A DNA stretch of 64,000 bases, from contig NZ_CP019288.1 of the NCBI RefSeq assembly GCF_009901525.1, positions 3,873,501-3,937,500 of the forward strand. Reading direction: 5' to 3'. The notes below the pieces were generated by a model. The model saw nothing but the letters and a program-made list of their open reading frames with translations, made no database searches and was not told the DNA's origin. This document shows, in pieces, positions 25,048-34,278 of this stretch. Each line of letters starts with the position of its first letter. Position 1 is the stretch's first letter. Position numbers and translations under genes: made by a program. The DNA is from Kordia antarctica (GTDB lineage: Bacteria; Bacteroidota; Bacteroidia; Flavobacteriales; Flavobacteriaceae).

Positions 25048-26727
25048 CTAAAGGAATTGGGACTTGTATGGGTGTTTTTCCCGAAAGGTCGTGGGTGACA
25101 TTCCTGTGTGTTTTTTGAAAGAATTGTAAAAAGCAGACTTTGAATTGAATCCAGCTTCTAATCCAATGGACAATACAGGATATTCTATAAACGCAGGATG
25201 CGATAATTTTAATTTTACTTCTTTGATTCGGTAACTATTTACAAAATCGGAAAAGTTTTGTCCGCTTAATGCATTGATTACTTGCGAAAGATAATTTGCA
25301 CTAATATTAATCTCTTGAGAAAGGGTACTGAGTTTTATTTCAGGGTTTCGATAGCGTTTTTTTTCTTTCATTAATGAGCAAACTTCTTTGTAATAGCAAT
25401 TATCATCCGAAATACTCAACCCTTTTTTCAGTTGTAATTGAAGCAACTTCTTTTCTGTCAATTTTGCAATGAGTTGAAATAGATACAAATGATTTTCTGT
25501 AAAGAAATTACACTGAGAATGTTCCGCATCCAACACACCTTTTAATTTCCCTTCTACATAAATCGGAACTGCCAATTCAGACAATCGCGCTTTATCATCT
25601 ACAATATAACGCTTGTCTTTGCGCGTATCTTTGATGAGTTCGTAGTTTCCCGTTTTGGCAACACTTCCTACGATTCCTTTTCCAACAGGGATTTCTTTGG
25701 GTTCGTGTATTTCAAATCCATCTTGTTTTTTATTTCCAAAAGCAGCTTCTTGGTGTAAAACTTGTTTTTTTTCATCCAACAGATACAACACACAATCTTC
25801 TAATTGTAATTTGGAAATACAGTTTTCTAAAATATCCCACAGCACTTCTTTTGTTTTGTTTATTTCGAATAATGACGTTGCAAAATAACTTAAAATTGCA
25901 ATGACTTGCGATTGGTTTCTCTGTAAAACAGCTAAAGCCGAAGGTTCAAATAATTCATCCAAACTAGATAGATTAAAAGCCGTTTGTTCGTCTACTTTTT
26001 CTTTTTGAATGTACTGTAAATGCGAGATACTTTTCATATAAAACACATAATAACACGCCAAATACGCAATCCACAACGGATAATAGGTATCGTTTCCACT
26101 AACATTGACATTGGTTTTTATGTATAAAAGTGTTAGCAACCAAAAAACACTTAATAGAATTAACGTCATGTACATATTTTTTAACCATTTCGTTTTACGA
26201 AGTACAAAATCATATGACATTTTGCCTAAGTCTTTTTCGTATTTTTTGATGCTGCTGTAATTCCAAACTCCAATGACAAATGTGAATAATAGTGCTAAAT
26301 TTTCATTCCATTCCATACGAATATTTCCAACCGTTTCTCGGGATAAAATAGCATAATCCACAAAAACATTGATCTTCACAACTGTGTAAATTAAAAAGAA
26401 TGCCGCAAACGGAATAAGTAAATAATATTTGTATTTTTTGAAGAGTTTTTCTTTTTGAAGATACGCGCAAGTAAACGCTGTAAAGATAACTGGTGCCAAA
26501 AATTCGAACGGAGTTACCAATAATGCGAGCACTCTGTATTTTCGGGTAAAGCCAATGTCAAACGAAATATATTGTAGAATTGCAACTGCTGTAATGATGA
26601 GAAACCAATTGAAATAACGCGTGGTTTTGTCCTGTATTTTTTTAGTGAATATGCGATAAAGCACCAAAACTAAAAGCCCGATTGCGCCAATAAATATGGT
26701 TGTGTTATATAAATTCCAATGTAACAT
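25048..26727 (-). CDS. Membrane-bound AraC-type regulator with GAF domain
   Basis: 559 residues. About seven membrane helices occupy residues 1-240 (ends near CYYVFYMKSISHL), a GAF-type sensor domain lies at about 270-425 (VLWDILENCISKLQLEDCVL; GIVGSVAKTGNYELIKDTRK; LAVPIYVEGKLKGVLDAEHS), and an AraC helix-turn-helix pair at about 450-555 (LSQEINISANYLSQVINAL; LEAGFNSKSAFYNSFKKHTG; MSPTTFREK). Such membrane AraC regulators couple an envelope or small-molecule signal to transcription; the ligand is unknown. A perfect 8-bp inverted repeat abuts its start codon and may be an autoregulatory site. Single gene. Confidence 0.9.
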   Translation of the reverse strand: MLHWNLYNTTIFIGAIGLLVLVLYRIFTKKIQDKTTRYFNWFLIITAVAILQYISFDIGFTRKYRVLALLVTPFEFLAPVIFTAFTCAYLQKEKLFKKYKYYLLIPFAAFFLIYTVVKINVFVDYAILSRETVGNIRMEWNENLALLFTFVIGVWNYSSIKKYEKDLGKMSYDFVLRKTKWLKNMYMTLILLSVFWLLTLLYIKTNVNVSGNDTYYPLWIAYLACYYVFYMKSISHLQYIQKEKVDEQTAFNLSSLDELFEPSALAVLQRNQSQVIAILSYFATSLFEINKTKEVLWDILENCISKLQLEDCVLYLLDEKKQVLHQEAAFGNKKQDGFEIHEPKEIPVGKGIVGSVAKTGNYELIKDTRKDKRYIVDDKARLSELAVPIYVEGKLKGVLDAEHSQCNFFTENHLYLFQLIAKLTEKKLLQLQLKKGLSISDDNCYYKEVCSLMKEKKRYRNPEIKLSTLSQEINISANYLSQVINALSGQNFSDFVNSYRIKEVKLKLSHPAFIEYPVLSIGLEAGFNSKSAFYNSFKKHTGMSPTTFREKHPYKSQFL

Positions 26728-26750
26728 TTAGGTAGGTTTAGTTACCTAAA
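26727..26750 (-). promoter_or_regulatory. Inverted repeat abutting the AraC-type regulator start codon
   Basis: TTTAGGTA (26727-26734) and TACCTAAA (26743-26750) are exact complements with 8 bases between. It covers the last base of the start codon and the ribosome-binding region, so a protein bound here or a hairpin in the mRNA would control expression. Confidence 0.5.
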
Positions 26751-27023
26751 GATACATTAAAATGCTTTTAATCGCTTGATTTTGTTTTAGTTGGTTGAGA
26801 ATATTGTGTGAGTTGGTGATTTGGGTGAGTTTTCTGAGAAAGGTTTTCAATATGAATTTTATTTATTCATCATTTTTTAGATAAAACTAATTTCGAAAGG
26901 GAATTATTAGTTTTTAACATTATTTAAAGGGTAATTTTGGTTTTTAATGTGCTAAATCAAATACACTTAATAAAAAGTAATTTTCTTAATGAAAGCTTCT
27001 ATTGCACATCGCAAGAGTAACAC

Positions 27024-27521
27024 TCAATTCTTATGCGTACTAACAATCCGTGTCATTTGCCAATTTCCATTGTCGTTTTTCCAGATAGTAACAAACTTAC
27101 TCGGAATGGATTTCGCACTCGGTTCTTGATTATTATAAAACTTGTGTTCGCCCATTTGCACAGCACCATAACCTGCAATTGGATACACTTCAACAGTTCC
27201 ATCGATTAGTGTTCGGGTAACTTTTCCGCAGATGTTATTTTTCATCGCTTCCATAATTTGCGTTTTAGAAGTTGATAATCCGCCTTTATCATGAAAAAAC
27301 TCAATGTCTTCTGAAAGTAATTCGTTTTGAGTTTCTAAATCGCAGGTATTGTATGCGTCAAAAAAGCGTTTGTCTAAGTCTACAATAGTGTTGTATAATT
27401 CTTGATCTACAGGAATGTATGTTGCTTTTTTTACAACAGTTACCTCAGATTTTGCTCTAATTGACACACAAGAAATTGTGAATATTCCTAAAGCGAGGAC
27501 TAAAAGTAATTTTGATTTCAT
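27024..27521 (-). CDS. Lipoprotein with DUF4440 / NTF2-like fold
   Basis: 165 residues. Signal peptide MKSKLLLVLALGIFTISC with lipobox Cys18. The mature part is of the NTF2-like type: DLDKRFFDAYNTCDLETQNE, SEDIEFFHDKGGLSTSKTQI, and the C-terminal strand pair KFVTIWKNDNGNWQMTRIVS. This fold is used by many small enzymes and binding proteins; here no catalytic residues stand out. Single gene downstream of nothing obvious on the same strand. Confidence 0.82.
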   Translation of the reverse strand: MKSKLLLVLALGIFTISCVSIRAKSEVTVVKKATYIPVDQELYNTIVDLDKRFFDAYNTCDLETQNELLSEDIEFFHDKGGLSTSKTQIMEAMKNNICGKVTRTLIDGTVEVYPIAGYGAVQMGEHKFYNNQEPSAKSIPSKFVTIWKNDNGNWQMTRIVSTHKN

Positions 27522-27623
27522 GATATATTGTTTTTTGAATGCTATTTAATAGACAACAAAGTTTCTTATTTGTTACACCAACAAATAAGAACCAGTTTTT
27601 CACAATATATAATCATTTGCTAT

Positions 27624-29078
27624 TCAGATCGCATGAATCATCTCCAAAATAGAAGGCACATTCACTTTTTCTTGCTTTTTGGAAGCTTCTAATAATGATT
27701 TTGTTTGCTGTATTGCTGCTTCATCAATTATATCCACATTCTGTAAAAGATATAATTTTAAGCCATACACATTCACATATCCTGAACACAAAAGTTGCGC
27801 TTTATTAATCTCAACCAAAGCTTCGGCATACCTTTTTTCTTCTCTTAATAATAGAGCTCTCAAATATGGAATTCGATAGTCTTGTAAACCTAATTCTTCG
27901 CATTGTTGTAAAGATTCAAACGGATTGCCGGCAGGCTTTCTATATCCGCCATTATATTTTATTTTTCTGAGATAAATAGCTTTCGCTAGATGCAACTTAG
28001 CTTCATACGGATATAACGCTAAAAGTACTTCCAATCGTTCATATTGTTTGGCTGCTTTTTCAGATAATCCTTGCGTTGGATCTCCAAATCCTTCGAGTAA
28101 ATTTTCGATTTCTAATGAAACATTTTCATACTCGTTTGTACCATAAATCTTTGATAGCAACACAAAATACCTTCCGTATGCATACGTTTCAAAATAGTGT
28201 CCATATGTGTTTTTTGGGATAAAAGGAATGACTTTTTCTATAATCTCTTTTGCTTTTTTATAATTACCTGTTTCATAAAAATAAACTGCAATTTCATACA
28301 ATTTGTCCAATCCATATTGTAACGATTTTTTAATTGTATATGAATGACTTTGTTGATGTTTTTGTGATCTTTTTTGCTCCTTTTCAAAAAAGAGTAAATC
28401 ATTTTTTGCAATACATTTCAAATACGTAACCAAACGTTCTTCTTGTCGAGAAGCTTTTAACAATTGTATTTTTTCTGTCTGAAAATAATCGCTACTTCTG
28501 TTGCTATATTTTTCATAAACGAATGGTTTATTAATATCTTCTTTCGGTGTGACTAAATCTATATAAAACAATGCTATTTCATAATTCTCCAGTGAATAAT
28601 TTTCGCCTGTGTTGTAGTAATATGCCGCGATTGACAAAGATATTTCTTGCTTTAATTTATAAGCGGGATTATGTTTCAATGCAACTAGATAATCATCCAA
28701 AGCATATTCACGATATCCTGTTACGTAAAAAAGTTGTCCTCTTTTAAAATAAAAATTAGCTAAGGAAATAGTTTTCATTTTAATCTTAATAGAAATTTGA
28801 TTCGCAATCAAATAATTTAAGTCTTCCAAAATATAATATGGATATTCAAAACCGCGCTGTTGAAATCCTTCAAAGGTTTTTCCTTTTGCATATAAATTAA
28901 AATGAGGATCGAAAGTGAGTTCCAAACGTTCCCAAATAAGTGACACATTATTTGGATCATTTTGCAACGCTTTTTCAATTTTTAGCAATTGACTTTTACG
29001 CATTGCGAATTGATCTCCAGGTTGCGCATTTGCAAATGTGATGATCCATAAAAAGCAGCTCAAAAAAAGAAATTTCAT
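27624..29078 (-). CDS. Exported TPR-like repeat protein (484 aa)
   Basis: Signal peptide MKFLFLSCFLWIITFANA, then an all-helical protein with tetratricopeptide-like repeats, for example YALDDYLVALKHNPAYK (near 135), IAVYFYETGNYKKAKEIIEK (near 270) and EEKRYAEALVEINKAQLL (near 425). Repeats of this type mediate protein-protein contacts; no enzyme domain is visible. The promoter -7 box (minus-strand TATTTTTG, 29099-29106) lies 20 bases upstream. Same strand as the hydrolase gene 29174-29869, which ends 95 bases before it. Confidence 0.75.
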   Translation of the reverse strand: MKFLFLSCFLWIITFANAQPGDQFAMRKSQLLKIEKALQNDPNNVSLIWERLELTFDPHFNLYAKGKTFEGFQQRGFEYPYYILEDLNYLIANQISIKIKMKTISLANFYFKRGQLFYVTGYREYALDDYLVALKHNPAYKLKQEISLSIAAYYYNTGENYSLENYEIALFYIDLVTPKEDINKPFVYEKYSNRSSDYFQTEKIQLLKASRQEERLVTYLKCIAKNDLLFFEKEQKRSQKHQQSHSYTIKKSLQYGLDKLYEIAVYFYETGNYKKAKEIIEKVIPFIPKNTYGHYFETYAYGRYFVLLSKIYGTNEYENVSLEIENLLEGFGDPTQGLSEKAAKQYERLEVLLALYPYEAKLHLAKAIYLRKIKYNGGYRKPAGNPFESLQQCEELGLQDYRIPYLRALLLREEKRYAEALVEINKAQLLCSGYVNVYGLKLYLLQNVDIIDEAAIQQTKSLLEASKKQEKVNVPSILEMIHAI

Positions 29079-29098
29079 GTTAGCGTATTTTAGGTTTC

Positions 29099-29106
29099 CA
29101 AAAATA
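29099..29106 (-). promoter_or_regulatory. Promoter -7 box of the TPR protein gene
   Basis: Minus strand TATTTTTG, matching TAnnTTTG, about 20 bases before the start codon at 29078. No convincing -33 element. Confidence 0.45.
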
Positions 29107-29173
29107 CGACGGAGTTTTCAATAGTGAAAGTTAGAATGCGTGAACTACCTTTTTGAATGAGTGAAGGATAAAT

Positions 29174-29869
29174 TTATATAAAAAATTGAAGAATGGTGTT
29201 TCTTACCAAATCAGGCATTTCTAACGGAATCATATGTCCGCAATTTTTCAACACTGTAATCGTAGCTTTTGGTAAACGTTGTTGTGTGTTTTTTACATGA
29301 TTAATATTGACCAAAGCATCTTCTTTTGAAGCGATAATGTGAATTTTAGTTTCTATATTTTTCAACTCGTGGGTTAAATCTACTCGTAGTGAAGTTGCTT
29401 TCAGTTGTCTAATCAAAACCTCTTTTCCCAACTCAGCATCCATGTCTTTAATAACTTGAATCAATTCGTTATTTTGATGATTCTTCGGATGTAAAAACTG
29501 CAATGCACGCGCATTGGAAATTCCTTTATAAGTATGTTTCTCTAGAAAATGAATTGTGCTTTTTCGGAGTTGCAACTCTTTTGCGTCCAAACCATTTGCA
29601 GAAGCTGCAATCATGATCATTTTTTCAATCCTATTTGGATTAGAAACCGCAAAATGCATCGCCGAATATGCGCCCATCGAAAACGCAACTACACATGCGT
29701 TTTCTTCAAGAGTTTCATTCAACAAAGCATCTATCTCATTAAAAGAATTTGCCGAAGTTGTATCAATAAAAACACATTCAAAACGTGGTAATTCGTCACA
29801 AACAAAATCCCACAATTGCGCTGTACACATTGTTCCCGAAAGGAAATAGAGTTTTTGTTTTTTTTGCAT
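29174..29869 (-). CDS. Alpha/beta-fold hydrolase (231 aa)
   Basis: Cytoplasmic alpha/beta hydrolase. The nucleophile elbow is VAFSMGAYSAMHFA (Ser near 67, in FSMGA), the acid is probably the Asp in IIASKEDALVN (near 188), and the base the His in NCGHMIPLEMP (near 212). The lid region is short. It begins MQKKQKLYFLSGTMCTAQLW, where the GT motif replaces the usual HG oxyanion loop. Substrate unknown; small esterases and MenH-like enzymes have this size. It lies between the BNR-repeat protein and the TPR protein genes on the same strand. Confidence 0.85.
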   Translation of the reverse strand: MQKKQKLYFLSGTMCTAQLWDFVCDELPRFECVFIDTTSANSFNEIDALLNETLEENACVVAFSMGAYSAMHFAVSNPNRIEKMIMIAASANGLDAKELQLRKSTIHFLEKHTYKGISNARALQFLHPKNHQNNELIQVIKDMDAELGKEVLIRQLKATSLRVDLTHELKNIETKIHIIASKEDALVNINHVKNTQQRLPKATITVLKNCGHMIPLEMPDLVRNTILQFFI

Positions 29870-29916
29870 TTAGGTATCTTTCATTTCGTTTTATCGAGCG
29901 CAGTCGAGATGCTATA

Positions 29917-32775
29917 TTACTCAATCACCAATTTCATAACATCTTTTCCGCCATTTCCAGAAACTTCAATTCTGTATGTTCCTTTTGGTAAATAATATGC
30001 ACCGTTTTTCTTTTTTGGAATTTCTACATCGTCATTCATTCCAACATATTTTTTACGTCCTTTTGACGTGATACTTAAATCGTATGTAAATGTGTTAAAT
30101 CCCGCGTCAGCGTCAATTTTAAATTCATTCAGAACAATTTTATCATCTTCTGTTGATACTTTTGCAGTAAATTTCCCAGCTTTTTTCGTGTGGAAATCAA
30201 TGTGTTCAGCCGGAACATTTGGTTCTAACCATTTGCTCCAAGTTGATCCCCAAGATGAACGATACCGCACATTTTTCATTGCAAAAACATGAACATCTTT
30301 ACTCTTAATAGTTTCATCAACTTGTTGTAAAACAGCAATATTTGCTTTATAAATAGAACGTCCATGTGTTCCTAAAAGCAAGTCTTTAGCTTGTTTTTGA
30401 ACTACAATATCATGAACGGCAACATTCGGCAATCCACCTTGAAATGGTTGCCACGAAGTTCCCTTGTCTAACGAAGCATACGCGCCAATATCGGTTCCTA
30501 AATACAATACGTTTTCGTTTTCAGGATCTTCTTTAATCACATTTACTGGCGAATTCGGAACAGAATTTCCAATGTTTTTCCACGTTTGTCCGTAATTATC
30601 AGACATGTACACATAACTTGTAAAATCGTCCCAACGATAACCATTTAAGGTAATAAACACACGTTCTTTTTTGTGTGAAGAAGCAATAACGCGCGTTACC
30701 CACAAATCTTTTGGCAATCCGTTTGAAACATTTTGCCAATCGCCACCGCCATTTTTCGTAACATGAATCAATCCGTCGTCACTTCCAACATATAATAATC
30801 CAAATTGAAAAGGCGATTCTGAAATGCTTGTCAACGTTCCGTAGGCAACATTTCCTTTTCTTCCACCTTGCGTTAAATCGTTTGAAATAGTTGTCCAATC
30901 GTCTCCTTTATTGAGCGATCTGTGTAATTTATTTCCACCTAAATATAAAATATCTTGATTGTGAACTGACAAATGAATCGGCGTTTGCCAATTAAATCTA
31001 TAAGGAGATTCGCCTAATTCATGTTTCGGTTGAATATAAGCTCGTTGTCCGCTTTCACGATCAATTCTATAATAATTTCCAAACTGATAACCTGTATACA
31101 CAATATTCGGATTGCGCTTATCTACTTGAACTTGCATTCCGTCGCCGCCCATAATTCGCTCGTACGGATATTGTCCTTCTTCATGCCATTTTACAGACGC
31201 TTTATAATTGCTTGAACCTATCCAAACGCCATTATCTTGCAATCCGCCATACACTTTATAAGGTGTTTGTTCATCTGCGTAAATCGCGTAAAACTGTCCA
31301 ACGGCCGGCGTATTACACTTAATCCAATTTTCTCCATTATCATACGAAATATTCACGCCGCCATCATTTCCGTTAATCAAATGATTTGGATTGTTTGGAT
31401 TTACCCAAAGCGAATGATGATCTACGTGGACGTTTTGTCCGTTGATCGATTTATATGTTTTTCCACCATCTTCTGAACTCAAAATTGGAACACCTGCAAT
31501 ATAAATTTGATTTTTATTTTTTGGGCTTACGCGAATCAACCCGAAGTAATATCCATACGAATATACCAAATCATCTAAATAACCTTCGTGAGTTTTATCC
31601 CAAGATTTTCCACCATTTGTAGTTTTGAAAACTTGCGCGCCAATTACAGGCGTATCAAACAATAAAGAATTTGCATCTTCTAAATATTTCGATAAATCAA
31701 CAGGTTTAATAGTTCCGCTTCTTAACAATTGCTTTACGTTTTCAGCTCTGTATTTTTCCTGAAAACCATTCGTTTTCAAGTAGGTATTTAGTTCCTTATC
31801 TGTTAAATTTAAAAACGTTTCCGATGACATTGTTTTAAAATCGTCTTTTGTCAATGCTTTGGAATCGCTCTCTTTTTTCTTTTTGTCTTCGCGTCTAAAT
31901 TGACTGTCATGAAACGCATATACAGTTTCATCATCGTACACTGCCAATCCAATTCGTCCAACGCCTTCACCAACTGGAAAACCTGATTTCTCATTAATTT
32001 TATTCCACGTTTGCCCTGCATCTGTACTTTTATAAATTGCCGAATTAATTCCGTTTCCGACAAAATTCCATGCTTTCCGATCGCGTTCCCAAGAAGAAGC
32101 ATATTGCACATTGAAGTTATTTGGCGCAACGGCTACATCTACAATTCCTGTATCGCTATTTACAAACAATGTTTTGTTCCATGTTTTTCCGCCATCGGTC
32201 GTTTTGAAAATTCCACGTTCTACATTTGCTGAATATAAATGTCCTAAAACTGCAACTACAAGTTCATTTCCATTGTTTGGATTAATCACGATTCTACTAA
32301 TATGATGCGAATCGAGCAAGCCCATATTTTCCCAACTTTTTCCGTTGTCGGTACTTTTTAAAATTCCGATTCCGGCATATGAAGAACGAGAAGAGTTATT
32401 TTCTCCAGTTCCTACCCAAATTGTTTTTGAAGTCCAATCGACAGCAATATCTCCAATATTTTGTGTTGGCGAACTGTCTAAAACAGGTTCAAATGTAGTT
32501 CCGTTATTTTTTGTGTACCACAATCCACCAGAAGCATATGCAACGTAAAACTCGGTAGTATTGTTTGGATTTACGTCTAAATCTACCACACGACCACTCA
32601 TAACAGTTGGTCCAATATTGGTAAATTCAATATTTTTTACAGTTGAATTTTGTGTAAGTGTTGCTTTCTGATTTAATGCTTCTTGCACTTTCGCTGCCGA
32701 AGTAGGATTGGTTTGCGCAATACTAAATTGCAAGAAAAATATAGAAAATACGAATAGGAAAAATTTAGGTTTCAT
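29917..32775 (-). CDS. Large exported BNR/sortilin-type propeller protein (952 aa)
   Basis: The start is taken as the ATG at 32773-32775 (MKPKFFLFVFSIFFLQFSIA, signal peptide); an upstream ATG at 32826 adds 17 residues before the signal and is rejected. The protein is filled with BNR/Asp-box repeats of the sialidase/VPS10 type: STDNGKSWENMG, TTDGGKTWNKT, STDAGQTWNKI, TTNGGKSWDKT, SSEDGGKTYKS, NKGDDWTTIS, KNGGGDWQNVS. This suggests two stacked beta-propellers, as in WD40/YVTN/BNR-like proteins. No T9SS tail is recognised; the C-terminus (KGTYRIEVSGNGGKDVMK) may be a small beta domain. Function unknown; carbohydrate or protein binding is likely. Confidence 0.87.
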   Translation of the reverse strand: MKPKFFLFVFSIFFLQFSIAQTNPTSAAKVQEALNQKATLTQNSTVKNIEFTNIGPTVMSGRVVDLDVNPNNTTEFYVAYASGGLWYTKNNGTTFEPVLDSSPTQNIGDIAVDWTSKTIWVGTGENNSSRSSYAGIGILKSTDNGKSWENMGLLDSHHISRIVINPNNGNELVVAVLGHLYSANVERGIFKTTDGGKTWNKTLFVNSDTGIVDVAVAPNNFNVQYASSWERDRKAWNFVGNGINSAIYKSTDAGQTWNKINEKSGFPVGEGVGRIGLAVYDDETVYAFHDSQFRREDKKKKESDSKALTKDDFKTMSSETFLNLTDKELNTYLKTNGFQEKYRAENVKQLLRSGTIKPVDLSKYLEDANSLLFDTPVIGAQVFKTTNGGKSWDKTHEGYLDDLVYSYGYYFGLIRVSPKNKNQIYIAGVPILSSEDGGKTYKSINGQNVHVDHHSLWVNPNNPNHLINGNDGGVNISYDNGENWIKCNTPAVGQFYAIYADEQTPYKVYGGLQDNGVWIGSSNYKASVKWHEEGQYPYERIMGGDGMQVQVDKRNPNIVYTGYQFGNYYRIDRESGQRAYIQPKHELGESPYRFNWQTPIHLSVHNQDILYLGGNKLHRSLNKGDDWTTISNDLTQGGRKGNVAYGTLTSISESPFQFGLLYVGSDDGLIHVTKNGGGDWQNVSNGLPKDLWVTRVIASSHKKERVFITLNGYRWDDFTSYVYMSDNYGQTWKNIGNSVPNSPVNVIKEDPENENVLYLGTDIGAYASLDKGTSWQPFQGGLPNVAVHDIVVQKQAKDLLLGTHGRSIYKANIAVLQQVDETIKSKDVHVFAMKNVRYRSSWGSTWSKWLEPNVPAEHIDFHTKKAGKFTAKVSTEDDKIVLNEFKIDADAGFNTFTYDLSITSKGRKKYVGMNDDVEIPKKKNGAYYLPKGTYRIEVSGNGGKDVMKLVIE

Positions 32776-33186
32776 AGCTAGTTTTGGTTTAATGTTGGAA
32801 ATTAGGCATTGTTGCAAACTTGGCAAAATTTTGGTTGATTTTTAACTATTTTTAGACTTGCTTAGACTTCTTGGATTGTTAGACTTGTTAGAAACGTCTT
32901 TGTAAACTATAACGTAATTTTTCATCAATGAATCTACAAGCGTCAGATTGAGTGATTTTTCGACGAAAGGAGAAAAATTGTATCGAAATCTATTTAGAAA
33001 AGCTAGTTTTTAGTTTACGTCATTTTGAACCATGTGCTGAACTTGATTCAGTATCAATTCAGAATCACACAAAAAACATACGTATTGTTATGCGAAGCTG
33101 AATCAAGTTCAGCTTGACGAAACATCTCGGAATGATTATTGATAGTATTTTAGTGGCGATATTGCTAAAATTAAAACTTTAACACC
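32776..33186. other. 411-base intergenic region with dispersed repeats
   Basis: Contains half of a family A repeat (32939-32995, CGTCAGATTGAGTGATTTT) and a family B element (33017-33119, with GCTGAACTTGATTCAG and CTGAATCAAGTTCAGC). No gene is seen before the small gene at 33187. Confidence 0.7.
33017..33119. repeat. Dispersed repeat family B, copy 1
   Basis: Bounded by ACGTCATTTTGAAC and AGCTTGACG, it carries GCTGAACTTGATTCAG (33036-33051) and the complementary GCTGAATCAAGTTCAGC (33097-33113). The same layout occurs at 37860-37944 and 51908-51975. Confidence 0.75.
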
Positions 33187-33345
33187 ATGGCAAACAACAA
33201 AGAACACAACAGAGGTCAAACAGACAAATCGAACGGAAAGTACAAGCCTGGAGGATCTTTTTTAGATTTTTTTGGAACTAATTCTCAACTAAGAAAAGTT
33301 GACAGAGACAGAAGTCAATACGATAAAGGTTGGAATAATAAATAA
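33187..33345 (+). CDS. Small hydrophilic protein (52 aa)
   Basis: ATG at 33187 opens a 52-codon frame: MANNKEHNRGQTDKSNG, then KYKPGGSFLDFFGTNSQL and RKVDRDRSQYDKGWNNK. It is strongly charged and rich in Asn, Asp, Lys and Gly, with one short hydrophobic patch (GSFLDFFG). No signal peptide. Very short and unknown, but the sequence is not low-complexity noise, and small proteins of this type recur in Flavobacteriaceae. The gene stands alone between a repeat-rich region and the Crp/Fnr regulator gene, whose start is 122 bases downstream. Confidence 0.55.
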   Translation: MANNKEHNRGQTDKSNGKYKPGGSFLDFFGTNSQLRKVDRDRSQYDKGWNNK

Positions 33346-33466
33346 TATTTTTTAAGCATATATAATAAGAAATCAAAAGGTAATGGTATTTAACTATTAT
33401 CTTTTTTTAATACCCAAGTTTTACAAATCAAAATAGTTCGTATTTTAGAACCATACTTTATAATGT

Positions 33467-34051
33467 ATGACCATTTCCACCAAAAATTTTGAATCCTATT
33501 TAAAAACCATCATTCAAGATGCTTCTTTGAATGCTGCCATTCCTGAGATTTTGGAAGCGTTCAATTATTTACATTTAAAAAAGAATACACTTTTTGTAGA
33601 AGAAGGCAAGGTTTGTCAATATTTCTGTTTTATTGAAAGCGGCATTTTGCAACATAATATTATGGTTTTGGGTGAAGAAAAAACAACTTATCTCGCATTG
33701 AAAAATTCCGCCACAGCGGCATTAAAAAGCTTTATACACAAAATTCCATCACGCAAAAATATAAAAGCAATTAGCGATTGTGATTTGTTTGTAATTACTC
33801 AAAAAGACTTTCAACATTTACTAAAAAACAACAAAGCATTCAATCGATTTTACTATAATTTAATAGAAAATCAAATTTACCGTATTGACGATTATCGCAT
33901 CGATTTATTGACCTTAACACCTGAAGAACGCTACCAAAAATTACTTAGCAACGAACCAAAATTATTAAAGGAAGTTCCATTACATTATTTAGCTTCTTTT
34001 TTAGGAATTTCGTCACGACACATGAGTCGAATTCGGAAGAATGTTTTTTGA
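33467..34051 (+). CDS. Crp/Fnr family transcriptional regulator
   Basis: 194 residues: cyclic-nucleotide-binding-like beta roll (about 25-115, with KKNTLFVEEGKVCQYFCFIE and GILQHNIMVLGEEKTTYLA), a connecting helix, and a C-terminal helix-turn-helix (LHYLASFLGISSRHMSRIRK). The usual cAMP-binding Arg is not obvious, as in many Bacteroidota members, so the effector is unknown. Probably a single-gene unit. It is followed by low-complexity repeats (34090-34150). Confidence 0.9.
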   Translation: MTISTKNFESYLKTIIQDASLNAAIPEILEAFNYLHLKKNTLFVEEGKVCQYFCFIESGILQHNIMVLGEEKTTYLALKNSATAALKSFIHKIPSRKNIKAISDCDLFVITQKDFQHLLKNNKAFNRFYYNLIENQIYRIDDYRIDLLTLTPEERYQKLLSNEPKLLKEVPLHYLASFLGISSRHMSRIRKNVF

Positions 34052-34089
34052 AAGTTTATAAGTTTATGAAAAATGTTCAATAGTATTAA

Positions 34090-34152
34090 ATTATGATATT
34101 TTCAAATTGACACATTTTCAAATCATCAAATCAAAACATTATCAAATCAAAT
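34090..34152. repeat. Low-complexity repeat family D (TTTTCAAAT units), left copy
   Basis: Units such as ATTTTCAAATTGACAC and ATTTTCAAATCATCAAATC follow each other. Inverted counterparts (GATTTGAAAATTTGAAGATG) lie at 37745-37785, on the other side of the T9SS gene, and direct counterparts at 38235-38262 and 38430-38490. Confidence 0.65.
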
Positions 34153-34278
34153 AAGTAGACAATCTTACCACTAAAACTATCTGAATTCCATATTTTTACA
34201 ATTGACTCATCGAAATTACCAAGATGAAGTTCAACTTTTTGCCTCGATCTTATTGTATTACCAGACAAAATATACGTT

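Noticed and set aside
34090-34152. Possible CRISPR-like array of short repeats near 34100 and 38230-38490
   Set aside because: Units are irregular, low-complexity and without uniform spacers; no cas genes are present.
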